A stretch of 64,000 nucleotides of DNA from Alphaproteobacteria bacterium (GCA_016124645.1 WGNE01000017.1:1-64000), one strand, 5' to 3'. Positions 36,162 through 49,708 are shown, counted from the first letter of the stretch. Translations and numbers: made by a program. The notes: a model not told the origin generated them from the sequence alone.

Positions 36162-36829
36162 GGAAAAGAACGGTTTTAATGGTTTTCGCGCTGCTCGCGG
36201 TTCTTGCGGGCTGTCATTTGACGCCGGTGGACACGGGGCGGTCCTATATGTTCGCCCTGCGGCCCGACTTCGCGCCGCCCGCGCCAGCGTCAAAGGCGGT
36301 GGCGGCCAGCCTGACGGTCGGCCTGCCCGTCGCGCCGGACGCGCTGGACACCTACCGCGTCGCCCTGCTGCGCGGCGGCGGCGTCTGGGATTATTACGCG
36401 GGCGCGCGCTGGGCGGACTTCTTGACGGGCATGGTGCAGGACAGCCTCGTGAAATCCATCGAAACGACGCAGGTCTTCGACAACGTGGCATCGGACGCGG
36501 CGGGGCTGACCGGGGGGCTGATCCTGAAGCCCGAAATCCGCGCCTTCAACGCCGAATACGGACCGGGCGGCGACCGGCCTGTCATCCACGTGCGCATCGT
36601 GGCGACGCTGATGACGGGCATATCGCGCGAGAATATCGCGAGCATTGACGCCAGCGACGACCGCAGGGCGGCGGACGACAGCCTGCCCGCCATTCAGGCC
36701 GCCTTCCGCAAGGCCTATCTTGCCGTGGAAAAGAAACTGGTGGCCCGGTTGCTGGCGGCGGCGCGCGCGGGGGCGGCCGACTTGCAAAAGCCCGCCACGC
36801 CCGTCAAGCAGACGCAAGAAACGCCTTGA
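36158..36829 (+). CDS. ABC-transport auxiliary lipoprotein (PqiC/ABC_trans_aux type)
   Basis: 223-residue lipoprotein. The signal peptide ends in the lipobox L-A-G-C (cysteine at about residue 19), so the protein is anchored in a membrane facing the periplasm. The body has the layout of the auxiliary lipoprotein that accompanies MCE systems, with the A-R-W-A-D motif near residue 85 that is typical of the family. It completes the operon permease-ATPase-MCE-lipoprotein. Confidence 0.85.
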   Translation: MRKRTVLMVFALLAVLAGCHLTPVDTGRSYMFALRPDFAPPAPASKAVAASLTVGLPVAPDALDTYRVALLRGGGVWDYYAGARWADFLTGMVQDSLVKSIETTQVFDNVASDAAGLTGGLILKPEIRAFNAEYGPGGDRPVIHVRIVATLMTGISRENIASIDASDDRRAADDSLPAIQAAFRKAYLAVEKKLVARLLAAARAGAADLQKPATPVKQTQETP

Positions 36830-36830
36830 C

Positions 36831-38924
36831 CTAAGTGCCGGTGATGGCTTTCGGCCTGTCGCGGTGGCGCGTGACCTGCGTCTTCACTTTCCCGCCCTCG
36901 CGGGTGAATTTCATGTCGAAGGCGGCATCGCCCACGCGCAGATTCCCGATCTCGATATGCTCCAGCCAGTCCGGCAATTGCGGGTTTTGCGCGCTGACCG
37001 TGCCGTTGAACCCGTCGATGCGGATGCCGAGCATGGACTGCAAAAGCATCGATTCCGACGCGCTGGCCCAGGCCTGCGGGCTGCAGGCGACGGGATAGGG
37101 CACGGGCGCTTCGCCGTCCCTGCGCGGCAGGCCGCCGAAAAGCTCGGGCAGGCGGTGCTGGGGGAATTGCCGCGCGGCCTCGAACAGCGCGGTCATGACG
37201 GCGGCGGCCTTGTCTTCCATGCCGTAGCGCATGAAGCCGGCGGCGCAGATTGCGCTGTCATGCACCCAGACGGTGCCGTTGTGGTAGCCGCGCGGCGGCT
37301 TGACCGGCTCGTAGCGCTTTTCCTTTTCCGACAGGGTGCGGATGCCCCAGCCGCTGAACATGTCGGGCGCCATCAGCCGCCCGGCCACTTTTTGCGCGCG
37401 TTCTTCCGGCACGATGCCCGAATAAAGCAGGTGCCCGGGGTTGGATGTGGAGACGCGGCAGGGGTTCTTCTTCCCGTCCAGCGCCAGCGCATAGGTGCCG
37501 AGATCCTCCGACCAGAAATCCGCGTTGAATTTTTCCTTCAGCGTTTCGGCTTCGCGTGCCAGTCTTTCGGCGTCCTCCTTTTTGCCGAGCGCGGCGGCGA
37601 TGCGGGCGGCGGATTTCTTCGCGTCATAGACGTAGCCCTGTACCTCGCAAAGCGCGATCGCGCCTTCGGCCAGCGTGCCGTCGGCGTGGGAGGTTGAATC
37701 GATCGAATCCTTCCAGCCCTGGTTGCCAAGGCCGGTTTCCTCCCCGCGCAGGTATTCGACGAAGCCGTCGCCGTCCTTGTCGCCGTATTTGTCTATCCAT
37801 TCCAGCGCGCGCTCGATGTTCGGCCAGAGGGCGGCGAGGAAGACGTGGTCGTCGGTGCGGTCGAAATAAGCCCCCGCAAGGCTGATGAACAGCGGCGTCG
37901 CATCCGCCGTGCCGTAATAGGGGATATAGGGGATTTCCCTGCAGGCGGCCATCTCGCCGAGGCGCAGCTCGTGCATGATCTTGCCGGGCTCGCTGTCGAG
38001 GAAGGTGCTGGTCTCGTTCGCCTGATAATGCGCGAGCGTGGCGAGCACGCCCTTGGCCAGTGCGGGGTCCTGCCAGAGCAGCTGCAGCGCGGTGATGATG
38101 GCGTCGCGTCCGAAGGCGGCGTTGAAGCGCGGAATGCCGGCATAGGGGAACAGTCCCGTTTCCAGCCTTGTCGTGAGCAGGGCGACGTCGCGCGCGTTCA
38201 GCTTCACCCAGTCGTCGAAGGCGGGGTTCGAGGACGAAATGCGCGGGCGGCGGGCGAGATGCGCTTCCACGTCATCCGTCGCGGCCTTCTTCGCGTGTTC
38301 GAAGGCGGCTTCGCTTGCGGGTTCCGGCTTTCCGTCCGCGCAGGTGCGGACGTAGAGGACCGCCTGCGCTGCGGGGGGGAGGGAGAGATTGAAGGCGAAA
38401 TGCGTACCGTCCGCGCTGTCCGGCTCCCGAGAGAAGGTGACGGCGGTGCGGTAATCGCGACCATCGAGGCCGGTATAGCCAAGGGTGACGCCGCGCGCGC
38501 CGGCTTCTGGCGCGTGCATTTTCCCGCGCGCCTTGCGCTCCATGCCGCGCAGCTCGAAGAGGTCGAGGAAGTCGTTCGAGATTTCATACGCCAGCGAAAC
38601 CGCCGTGGGCGCGCCGCCGGTATTGGTGACGGCGGTTTTCTCGTAAAGCGCGTCGCCGTAAAGGAATATCTCGCGCCGAATGTCCAGCAGACTGCCCGGC
38701 GCGTCGGCGGTGAGGACGGCGTGGAAGACGGCGCGGTTCTCGTCCGTCCCGCTGCGCTCCACCTTGGGCGCGGCGCCGTCCACGGTCAGGCGGCAGATGG
38801 CGAGCATCCGCGTGTCGCGGGTCACGAGCCCGCCCGCGAAGCCGTGGGTTTTCTCCGTCTGCCCGTGCAGGTCGCCTGCGGCGTCGAGGATGGTGAAAGT
38901 ATCATTGTGCTTGAGGACGAACAT
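36831..38924 (-). CDS. Glycogen-debranching-enzyme-like amylo-alpha-1,6-glucosidase
   Basis: 697-residue cytoplasmic protein. The first ~200 residues match the N-terminal domain of bacterial debranching-like enzymes (T-R-D-T-R-M-L region). The rest is an (alpha/alpha)6 barrel with F-N-A-A-F-G-R-D-A, G-D-K-D-G-D-G-F-V-E-Y and the catalytic-region motif N-Q-G-W-K-D-S-I-D-S. It would act on branched or oligomeric glucans together with the GH13 enzymes at 4.6-8.2 kb. Some family members act on other glycosides. Its stop lies 1 bp from that of the convergent lipoprotein gene. Confidence 0.85.
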   Translation of the reverse strand: MFVLKHNDTFTILDAAGDLHGQTEKTHGFAGGLVTRDTRMLAICRLTVDGAAPKVERSGTDENRAVFHAVLTADAPGSLLDIRREIFLYGDALYEKTAVTNTGGAPTAVSLAYEISNDFLDLFELRGMERKARGKMHAPEAGARGVTLGYTGLDGRDYRTAVTFSREPDSADGTHFAFNLSLPPAAQAVLYVRTCADGKPEPASEAAFEHAKKAATDDVEAHLARRPRISSSNPAFDDWVKLNARDVALLTTRLETGLFPYAGIPRFNAAFGRDAIITALQLLWQDPALAKGVLATLAHYQANETSTFLDSEPGKIMHELRLGEMAACREIPYIPYYGTADATPLFISLAGAYFDRTDDHVFLAALWPNIERALEWIDKYGDKDGDGFVEYLRGEETGLGNQGWKDSIDSTSHADGTLAEGAIALCEVQGYVYDAKKSAARIAAALGKKEDAERLAREAETLKEKFNADFWSEDLGTYALALDGKKNPCRVSTSNPGHLLYSGIVPEERAQKVAGRLMAPDMFSGWGIRTLSEKEKRYEPVKPPRGYHNGTVWVHDSAICAAGFMRYGMEDKAAAVMTALFEAARQFPQHRLPELFGGLPRRDGEAPVPYPVACSPQAWASASESMLLQSMLGIRIDGFNGTVSAQNPQLPDWLEHIEIGNLRVGDAAFDMKFTREGGKVKTQVTRHRDRPKAITGT

Positions 38925-38958
38925 GTCAAAAACCTTTGCTGAAATAAATGGTTGCCGG

Positions 38959-40011
38959 TCAGGCGGCGTTTTTGGTGATTTCGGCGCGTGTGCGCGGCAA
39001 TGCGTCCGGGAATTCGCGCTGGATGAAATCGACCATCTTCTCGCGGATCAGGCAGCGCAGGTCCCAGGCGTCGGAAGCGTTGCGGGCGCTGATGAGCACG
39101 CGCGCCTCCACCGTGTCCTGCTTGCATTCCACCAGCTGGATGTTGCTGACCTTTTCATCCCAGAGCGGCGTGTCCTTCAAAATCTCGTCCAGCTTCGCGC
39201 GCAGCCTGTCGAGCGGCACGGTGTAATCCGTGAACAGGCTGACGGTGCCCAGAATGTCGGCCGAGGTGCGCGTCCAGTTCTGGAAGGGTTTTTCGATGAA
39301 GTAGCTGATAGGCACGACCAGCCGCCGCAAATCCCAGATGCGCACGACGACGTAGGTGAGGGTGATTTCCTCGATCTTGCCCCATTCGCCCTCCACGATC
39401 ACGACGTCGTCGATGCGGATGGGCTGGGTGAGGGCGATCTGGATGCCCGCCAGCAGGTTGCCCAGTATCTTCTGCGCCGACAGGCCGATGACGAGGCCGG
39501 CGACGCCCGCGGAAGCCAGCAGGCTCATCCCGAAGCCGCGCAGCGCGTCCGACATCATGAAGAGCGAGGCGACGCCGATGACGAAAATGATGAAGTGGAC
39601 GAGGCGGCGGATGATGGAGATTTGCGTGTGGATGCGCCGCGCGCGCAGGTTGTTGGCCGTATTGACGTCGAAATGCGACTGCAATATGTCCGCCGTCGCG
39701 CTGGCTGCGCGCATCGCAATCCAGACGGCGGCGATGACGGCCAGAACCCGCATGCTGCCCGACAGCGGCGCCTCCGCCAGCGCGGGCGGGCGGTAATAGT
39801 GCATGGCGGTGAAATAAAAGATCGTCGGCATCAGCAGGACGAGGGGCGCGCGCATCCGCCGCGCCAGCAGGTTGTCCAGCCGGTATTCGGTCTGTTGCGC
39901 GATTTTTTCCGCGAGGAAGGAAAACAGCCAGCCGCACAGCGCGCCCCCGGCGAAAATCGCCATCAGGTAGCCGGTGGCGTAAAGAATATCCTGCCAGTGG
40001 ATGTGGGGCAT
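38959..40011 (-). CDS. MscS-family mechanosensitive channel (extended N-terminus)
   Basis: 350 residues: about four transmembrane helices, then the MscS pore helix and beta domain (A-S-A-G-V-A-G-L-V-I-G-L-S-A-Q, P-I-R-I-D-D-V-V). It is longer than E. coli MscS at the N-terminus and belongs to the YnaI/YbdG-like branch. A GAGGAG ribosome site precedes the ATG at 40011. It follows the RND permease gene on the same strand after a gap containing a short tandem repeat. Confidence 0.9.
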   Translation of the reverse strand: MPHIHWQDILYATGYLMAIFAGGALCGWLFSFLAEKIAQQTEYRLDNLLARRMRAPLVLLMPTIFYFTAMHYYRPPALAEAPLSGSMRVLAVIAAVWIAMRAASATADILQSHFDVNTANNLRARRIHTQISIIRRLVHFIIFVIGVASLFMMSDALRGFGMSLLASAGVAGLVIGLSAQKILGNLLAGIQIALTQPIRIDDVVIVEGEWGKIEEITLTYVVVRIWDLRRLVVPISYFIEKPFQNWTRTSADILGTVSLFTDYTVPLDRLRAKLDEILKDTPLWDEKVSNIQLVECKQDTVEARVLISARNASDAWDLRCLIREKMVDFIQREFPDALPRTRAEITKNAA

Positions 40012-40027
40012 GTCTTACACTCCTCTT

Positions 40028-40056
40028 TTTTTATTTATCGTCTTTTTATTTATCGT
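40028..40056. repeat. Two-copy 14-bp tandem repeat
   Basis: TTTTTATTTATCGT occurs at 40028-40041 and 40043-40056, separated by one base. It lies in the AT-rich spacer upstream of the MscS ribosome site. It may be a regulator site or a slippage product. Confidence 0.6.
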
Positions 40057-40070
40057 TTGGGCGCCTGCCG

Positions 40071-43000
40071 TCAGGCGGGCCGCGCGGATTCTTCTTCCCC
40101 GCCGTCCTCTTCGTCCCGGCGCAGCCAGTCGGAGAACTTCTCGAGGTAAAGATAGACCACCGGGGTGATGAACAGGGTGAGCAGCTGCGAAGTCAGCAAG
40201 CCGCCCACCACCGCGACGCCCAGCGGCTGGCGCAGCTCCGAGCCCGTGCCGAGCGCGAGGGCGATGGGCAGGGTGCCGAAAATGGCGGCCATGGTCGTCA
40301 TCATGATGGGGCGGAAGCGCAGGATGCAGGCCTCGAAGATCGCGTCGTGCGCGCTCGCCCCTTCCTTGCGCGCGTTGATCGCGAAATCGACCATCATGAT
40401 GGAGTTCTTCTTCACGATGCCGATGAGCAGCACGATGCCGATGACGGAAATGACGCTGACGTCCATGTGGAAGATCATCAGCGTGATGACGGCCCCGAGC
40501 CCGGCGGAGGGCAGGCCGGACAAAATCGTGACCGGGTGCAAAAAGCTTTCGTAGAGCATGCCGAGGATGATGAAGATGACCACGATGGTAAAGCCCAGCA
40601 GCGCGCCCTGCCCGGCCAGCGATTCCTGGAAGACCTGCGCCGTGCCCTGGAAGCTGCCGGTGATGTTGGCGGGCATGTGCATGCCGTTTTGCACCTGCGT
40701 CATGCGTGTGACCGCCTGCCCGAGCGAGATGCCGTCCGCGAGGTTGAAGGAAATGGTCACGGCGGGCATCTGGCCCTGGTGGTTGATGGACAGGGGCGCG
40801 GTGCCGCGGGTGATGGTCGCGATGTTGTCGAGCGGCACCACGTGGCCGGGGTTGCCCGCCGCCGTGCCCGCGACGTAGATGCGGCTCATGTCCTCGATGG
40901 AGGTCTGGAACTTCGGCGCGACCTCGAAGATGACGGCGTAATCGTCGCTGCTGGTGTAAAGGCTGGCGATTTGCGAATTACCGTAGGCGCTGTAGAGCGC
41001 CTGCCGCACGTCGTCGTAGGTGATGCCGAGGCTGGCGGCCTTTTGCTGATCGACGGTCACCACGGCCTCGAGGCTGTCAAGCTGCATGTCGGATGTCACG
41101 TCCTCGAACCACGGCTGCTTGGAGAGCGCGTCCATCAGCTTTTGCGCCAATGAATAGAGCCCGTCGATGTCGGTGCTTTGCAGCGTGTACTGGTACATGC
41201 TCTTGCTCGACCGCCCGCCGATCTGGATGTTCTGCAGCGGCTGCATATAGACCTTCAGCCCCTCGATGGAGGCCAGCTGCTTGCGCAGGTCCTGCACGAT
41301 GTCGAAAACGGAGGGCCGCTGCGCGCGGGGCTTCAAGCCGAAGAACATGAAGCCGGTATTGGCCGTGTGCCCGCCGCCGCCGGTGCGGGAAAAGACGGTT
41401 TCGACATAGGGGTTGTCCTGTATCATCTTTTGCGCGCGGCGCTGCTTTTCCAGCATGGCGTCGAAGGAAACGTCCTGCGCGGCTTCGGTGCTGACGCGCA
41501 CGAAGCCGGTGTCTTCGAGCGGGAAGAAGCCCTTGGGCGCGGCCTCGAAAGCGAAGATGCTGGCGCCCAGCAAGGCGAAGGTGACGATGAGGGTCAGCAG
41601 CCGGTGGTCCAGCACCACGCGCAGCGCGGCCTCGTAGCCGGCGCGCAGCCTGTTGAAGCCGCCTTCCAGCAAGTGGTCGAATTTCCCCTTGTGCTCGTGA
41701 CCTTTCAAAAGCTTGCTGCACAGCATGGGGGTGAGGGTGAGGGCGATGAGGCCGGAGAACAGGACCGTCATGCTGATGGTGACGGCGAACTCGCGGAAGG
41801 TGCGCCCGACGATGCCGCCCATGAAGAGGACCGGGATGAAGACGGTGATGAGCGAGGCGGTCATGGAGACGATGGTGAAGCCGATCTCCCGCGCGCCGCG
41901 CAGGGCGGCGGCGAAGGGTTTTTCCCCCGCCTCGATATGGCGCACGATGTTTTCCAGCATCACGATGGCGTCGTCCACCACGAAGCCCACGCAAAGCGTG
42001 AGGGCCAGCAGGGAGATATTGTTGATGGAGAAATGCAAAAGCGCCATGCCCGCATAGGTCGCGATGATGGAAAGCGGTACGGCCAGCGCGGGGATCAGCG
42101 TCGCCCGCGCGCTGCGCAGGAAGAAGAAAATGACGAGAACGACGAGCCCGAAGGTGACGAGTAGCGTTTCCTGCACGTCCGTGACGGAGTTGCGGATGGC
42201 GACCGAGCGGTCGAAGAGCGGCGTGATTTTAATGGACGCGGGCACCTGCGTGCGGAACTGGGGCAGCAGGTCGCGCACCTGCCTGACGACCTCGATGGTA
42301 TTCGCGTCCGGCTGGCGCTGGATGGCGATGACCACGGCGGGCTTGCCGTTCAGTGAGGCGGATTCATGCAAATCCTCCACGCTGTCCACCACGCTGCCGA
42401 GGTCGCCGAGGCGTATCGGCGCGCCGTTCTTCCAAAGGGCGATGAGGCGGCGGAAACCCGCGGCGTCGGTCGGCTGGCCCTTCAGGTCGATGTTGAACAG
42501 CTGGCGCGGGCCGTAGATGCTGCCCAGCGGCGCGTTGGAGGCGGCGGCGGCCACGGCCTGCTGCACCTCGTTGAAGCCGAGATCCTGCGCCGCCATCTTG
42601 TCGGGGTTGACCTGAATGCGCAGGGCGTATTTCTGCTCCCCGTAGATCAGCGCCTGCGCCACGCCGTTGACCATGGAGATGCGCTGGGCCATCACGGTAT
42701 CGGCGTATTGATCGACTTTCGAAAGCGGCAGCGTGTCGGACGAGACGGCGATGTAAAGCACGGGCGCGTCCGCCGGGTTGACCTTGCGGAAGGAGGGCGG
42801 GGTGGTCATCTCCTTGGGCAGGCGGCGCAGGGTGGTCGAAATCGCCGTCTGCACGTCGAGCGCCGCGCCGTCGATGTTGCGGCCGAGGTCGAATTGCAGC
42901 GTGATGCTCGTCCGGCCCAGCGTGCTGGAGGAGGTCATGGATGAAATGCCGGAAATGGTCGAGAATTCACGTTCCAGCGGCGTGGCGACGGTGGAGGCCA

Positions 43001-43175
43001 TGGTCTCCGGGCTCGCGCCCTCGAGGTTGGCGGAAACCTGTATCGTCGGGAAATCGACGTTCGGCAGCGCGCTGACGGGCAGCGTGCGGTAGCCTGCCAT
43101 GCCCGCGACGAGCAGCGCCGCCATCAGCAACGTGGTGAAAACGGGGCGGCGGATGCAGAATTCGGAAAGTCCCAT
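40071..43175 (-). CDS. RND multidrug efflux permease (HAE1 / MdtB-C type)
   Basis: Proton-driven inner-membrane pump of a tripartite efflux system, 1034 residues with the usual two sets of transmembrane helices and two large periplasmic loops. The proton-relay aspartates are seen in V-G-F-V-V-D-D-A-I-V-M-L-E-N in helix 4. The start M-x-L-S-E-F-C-I-R-R-P-V-F is typical of the MdtB/MdtC/MuxB group. I choose the ATG at 43175, two bases after the adaptor stop; a TTG at 43181 would add two residues. No outer-membrane channel gene is adjacent. Confidence 0.93.
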   Translation of the reverse strand: MGLSEFCIRRPVFTTLLMAALLVAGMAGYRTLPVSALPNVDFPTIQVSANLEGASPETMASTVATPLEREFSTISGISSMTSSSTLGRTSITLQFDLGRNIDGAALDVQTAISTTLRRLPKEMTTPPSFRKVNPADAPVLYIAVSSDTLPLSKVDQYADTVMAQRISMVNGVAQALIYGEQKYALRIQVNPDKMAAQDLGFNEVQQAVAAAASNAPLGSIYGPRQLFNIDLKGQPTDAAGFRRLIALWKNGAPIRLGDLGSVVDSVEDLHESASLNGKPAVVIAIQRQPDANTIEVVRQVRDLLPQFRTQVPASIKITPLFDRSVAIRNSVTDVQETLLVTFGLVVLVIFFFLRSARATLIPALAVPLSIIATYAGMALLHFSINNISLLALTLCVGFVVDDAIVMLENIVRHIEAGEKPFAAALRGAREIGFTIVSMTASLITVFIPVLFMGGIVGRTFREFAVTISMTVLFSGLIALTLTPMLCSKLLKGHEHKGKFDHLLEGGFNRLRAGYEAALRVVLDHRLLTLIVTFALLGASIFAFEAAPKGFFPLEDTGFVRVSTEAAQDVSFDAMLEKQRRAQKMIQDNPYVETVFSRTGGGGHTANTGFMFFGLKPRAQRPSVFDIVQDLRKQLASIEGLKVYMQPLQNIQIGGRSSKSMYQYTLQSTDIDGLYSLAQKLMDALSKQPWFEDVTSDMQLDSLEAVVTVDQQKAASLGITYDDVRQALYSAYGNSQIASLYTSSDDYAVIFEVAPKFQTSIEDMSRIYVAGTAAGNPGHVVPLDNIATITRGTAPLSINHQGQMPAVTISFNLADGISLGQAVTRMTQVQNGMHMPANITGSFQGTAQVFQESLAGQGALLGFTIVVIFIILGMLYESFLHPVTILSGLPSAGLGAVITLMIFHMDVSVISVIGIVLLIGIVKKNSIMMVDFAINARKEGASAHDAIFEACILRFRPIMMTTMAAIFGTLPIALALGTGSELRQPLGVAVVGGLLTSQLLTLFITPVVYLYLEKFSDWLRRDEEDGGEEESARPA

Positions 43176-43177
43176 GC

Positions 43178-44329
43178 TCAAGGCGCCCGCTTCTGGGCGG
43201 CGTCCGGCGCCACGGAAACTGCGGCGCCGTCCGTCAGCAGCAGCATGCCGTCGGTCGCGACCTGCTCGCCTGCCTTCAGCCCGCCGCCGACAAGGGCGAT
43301 GTCGCCCTGAATGCGCGTCACGGTCACCGGTCGCCGTTCCGCCTTGCCGTTCTTGATGACGAAGACGAAGTCGCGGCCCGCCGTGCTTTGCACCGCGACC
43401 TCGGGGATGACCAGCGCGTGTTCGTCCGTGCCGGTGCGGATGACGATGGGCACCAGCATGCCGGGCCAGAGCTTTTCATCCGGGTTGTCGAAGGTCGCGC
43501 GGGTGGCGTAGGTGCCCGTGCCCTGATCGACCATGTTGTCGATGTATTTCAGCGTGCCTGAAACGTCCTCGCCGTCGGGCTTCACGCGCGCCGTCACGGG
43601 CACGGGGCCCGCCTGCATCGCGGCGCGCAGCTCCGTGAAGGTTTTTTGCGGCAGGGAGGCCTGCACGAGGATGGGGCGGATCTGGTTGATGGTGACCAGC
43701 GCGCCGGTGTCGTTCGCCTTCACGTTGTTGCCGAGGGTGACGTTGATCGTGCCCGTCCGCCCGTCGATGGGTGCGGTGATGGTGGTATAGCCGATCTGCA
43801 CGTTCAGGTTCGAAATCGCCGCCTCGTCCGCCTGCACGCTGGCGGCCTGCGCGTCCGCCGCGGCCTTGCTGGACTTGAAGGCCTGCTCGCTGATCGCCTT
43901 CTGGCCGATGAGCTGCTTGTTGCGGTCCAGCTGCCATTTGAGGTTCTCAAGCTGGGCCTGGTCGCGGGCGAGGTCGGCCTGCGCCTGCGCCAGCTGGGCC
44001 TTCAGCGCGCGGTCGTCGAGCTGGAAGAGCACGTCGCCCTTTTTCACCTCGTCCCCGTCGTGAAAGCGGATCGCCATGATCTGGCTGTCCAGCCGCGACT
44101 TGATATTGACGGTCTGGAAGGGCACCACGGTGCCGACGGAGGATATCGTCACCGGCACGTCCTGCCGTTTCGCTGCGGCGATGGTGACGGGCACGGGCAG
44201 GTCATCGTGCTTGTCTTTTTCGGCATTTCCCGCACCGCGCATGTAGAGCCAGCCGCCAAGGGCGCAGGCGGCCAGGACGACCGCGCTGGCCAGCAGTTTT
44301 TTCGGGGCGGAGGATTTCTTGGCGGTCAT
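43178..44329 (-). CDS. RND efflux periplasmic adaptor (membrane fusion protein)
   Basis: 383 residues with one N-terminal membrane anchor, a lipoyl-like half motif V-P-F-Q-T-V-N-I-K-S-R (near 68), a coiled-coil hairpin rich in alanine and glutamine (about 105-170), the second lipoyl half Y-T-T-I-T-A-P-I-D-G-R-T-G, and beta-barrel and membrane-proximal domains. It links the permease at 40071-43175 to an outer-membrane channel encoded elsewhere. The closest type is MdtA. Confidence 0.92.
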   Translation of the reverse strand: MTAKKSSAPKKLLASAVVLAACALGGWLYMRGAGNAEKDKHDDLPVPVTIAAAKRQDVPVTISSVGTVVPFQTVNIKSRLDSQIMAIRFHDGDEVKKGDVLFQLDDRALKAQLAQAQADLARDQAQLENLKWQLDRNKQLIGQKAISEQAFKSSKAAADAQAASVQADEAAISNLNVQIGYTTITAPIDGRTGTINVTLGNNVKANDTGALVTINQIRPILVQASLPQKTFTELRAAMQAGPVPVTARVKPDGEDVSGTLKYIDNMVDQGTGTYATRATFDNPDEKLWPGMLVPIVIRTGTDEHALVIPEVAVQSTAGRDFVFVIKNGKAERRPVTVTRIQGDIALVGGGLKAGEQVATDGMLLLTDGAAVSVAPDAAQKRAP

Positions 44330-44367
44330 GCGGGGGCGGTCCTTGGAATCGGCGTGTAACGGTCCTG

Positions 44368-44397
44368 ATTATATAGATTTCACGCACGGGATGACCA
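44368..44397 (-). promoter_or_regulatory. Candidate promoter of the RND efflux operon
   Basis: On the minus strand a perfect TATAAT (44373-44368) is preceded at 18 bp by TGGTCA (44397-44392). Transcription would start near 44361, 32 bp before the adaptor ATG. Confidence 0.4.
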
Positions 44398-44441
44398 CCA
44401 TCCGGCGCGGGAAAGATAAAAAAACTATCTTTTACGTAACG

Positions 44442-45686
44442 TTATTCCGGCGCGGGCGTGACGCCGAAGGCCTGCCCGTGCTTTTCCGCGCCCAGCCACG
44501 TGATAACGGTCAGCAGCACGGCCACGCAGCCCGCCACCAGCGCCAGCGCAAAGCCGTAATCGCCGTTGTGGCGGGTGGCGATATCCGCCTGCATCGTCGC
44601 ATTGCCCGAGGCGATGAGGTTGCCCAGCTGATAGACGACGCCCGGGAAGGTGCCGCGCACGGCGTCCGGCGAAATCTCGTTGAGGTGCGCGGGTACCACG
44701 CCCCATGCCCCCTGCACGAAGAACTGCACCGCGAAGGCGCCGCAGGCAAGGCCGACGGGGGTCAGCGCGTGCACCCAGAAGGGAATGGCGGGCAGCACCA
44801 GCCGGGCGGCCAGCACGATGGCCTTGCGCCGTCCGATCTTTTCCGAGAGCGTGCCGAAGAACAGCCCGCCCAGAATGGCGCCGATGTTATAGACGATGGC
44901 GATGCCGCCCACCTGGTCATGCGTCAGGTGCCGCTGCTGTTGCAGGAAGGTGGGATAGACGTCCTGCGTGCCGTGGCTGAGGAAGTTGAACCCCGCCATC
45001 ATGACGGCGGCCCAGAGGAAGAGGCCCGCGTGATCCTTGACCATTTTGACGATATCCACGCGCTCCTTGCGGTGCCTGCGCGCCGTGAAGACCGGGGATT
45101 CCTCGGTGAAGCGGCGGATGTAGAGCACCAGCAGCGCGGGCGCGGCCCCCGCCATGAACATCACGCGCCATGCGTAATGCGGGTCGATATGCGGGTAGAG
45201 GAAATAAAAGACGAGCGAGGCCAGCAGGTAGCCCGAGGGATATCCCGCCTGCAACAGGCCGGAAACCGTGCCGCGCAGCTTTTCGGGTATCGTCTCCATG
45301 ACCAGCGAGGCGCCGACGCCCCATTCCCCGCCCATCGCCACGCCGTAAAGCGCGCGCAGGGCGATGAGGGCGGAAAGAGAGGGCGCGAAGCCCGAGGCAA
45401 GCTCCATCACCGAATAGAACAGCACGTTGGCCATCAGCACCGGGCGGCGGCCGAAACGGTCGGCCAGCGCGCCGAAAATGAGCGCGCCCAGCGGCCGCAT
45501 GGCCAGCGTGAGGGTAATGGCATAGGTCACCGCCTTGACCGTGGTGGTGAATTCGGCCGCGATGTCCTTCATCACGAAGACGAGGACGAAGAAATCGAAG
45601 GCGTCCAGCGTCCAGCCCAGATAGCCGGCGATGATGACATGGCGCTGGCGCGGGGTCAGCTCCCGCAGGGCGGCGCGAAGGGACAT
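44442..45686 (-). CDS. MFS transporter (SHS / organic-acid or sialate type)
   Basis: 414 residues with 12 predicted membrane helices. It begins with a cytoplasmic T-P-R-Q-R-H segment, then G-Y-L-G-W-T-L-D-A-F-D-F-F, which is typical of lactate/pyruvate and sialic-acid:proton symporters. The loop 2-3 motif G-A-L-A-D-R-F-G-R-R and the later G-T-L-S-E-K-I-G-R-R repeat are the MFS A-motifs. Substrate is uncertain; a monocarboxylate is the best guess. The ATG at 45686 has GAGGAG upstream, whereas the longer frame from 45743 does not. Confidence 0.87.
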   Translation of the reverse strand: MSLRAALRELTPRQRHVIIAGYLGWTLDAFDFFVLVFVMKDIAAEFTTTVKAVTYAITLTLAMRPLGALIFGALADRFGRRPVLMANVLFYSVMELASGFAPSLSALIALRALYGVAMGGEWGVGASLVMETIPEKLRGTVSGLLQAGYPSGYLLASLVFYFLYPHIDPHYAWRVMFMAGAAPALLVLYIRRFTEESPVFTARRHRKERVDIVKMVKDHAGLFLWAAVMMAGFNFLSHGTQDVYPTFLQQQRHLTHDQVGGIAIVYNIGAILGGLFFGTLSEKIGRRKAIVLAARLVLPAIPFWVHALTPVGLACGAFAVQFFVQGAWGVVPAHLNEISPDAVRGTFPGVVYQLGNLIASGNATMQADIATRHNGDYGFALALVAGCVAVLLTVITWLGAEKHGQAFGVTPAPE

Positions 45687-45850
45687 GGGAAAACTCCTCG
45701 AAGACTGGCCTTTTTCCTGTTTTAGCACGGGTAGGGGCGGCAAAATACCCCGCGAAAGGCTTTTATCTTCCTCTATTTAACCTTTTCATTTTGATGTTTT
45801 TTTCCGTATGATGTGCCGCTGTTACAGGACTTTGAGACAGGATTCCCCCA

Positions 45851-49528
<3,678 letters not shown>

Positions 49529-49555
49529 GCGGATTTAAAACCAGACTTGCAAACG

Positions 49556-49658
49556 CACGTCATGCCCGCCTTGCGCGGGCATCCGGTCAGCCTGTCCGTA
49601 TATATACCGGACGGCGGCTTGCAGCGGCCCCGGACCCCCGCGCAGGGCGGGGGTGACG
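49556..49658. repeat. Dispersed palindromic repeat (CGTCATGCCCGC...TGACG type)
   Basis: The left part CGTCATGCCCGC-CTTG-CGCGGGCATCC and the right part GGACCCCCGC-GCAG-GGCGGGGGTGACG are each hairpins. Their outer ends CGTCA and TGACG are complementary, and a third hairpin TCCGTATATATACCGGA sits between them. This layout is a well-known intergenic repeat style of alphaproteobacteria. It lies between metH and a convergent small gene. Confidence 0.75.
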
Positions 49659-49708
49659 AATTTTTATTGGAACTTGGGGGGCAGGCAACGTTGCGCGAAG
49701 ACGGGCGT

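Noticed and set aside
45744-45850. B12 or SAM riboswitch before metH
   Set aside because: The leader is only about 100 bp, too short for a cobalamin riboswitch, and no conserved B12-box or SAM-core pattern is seen.
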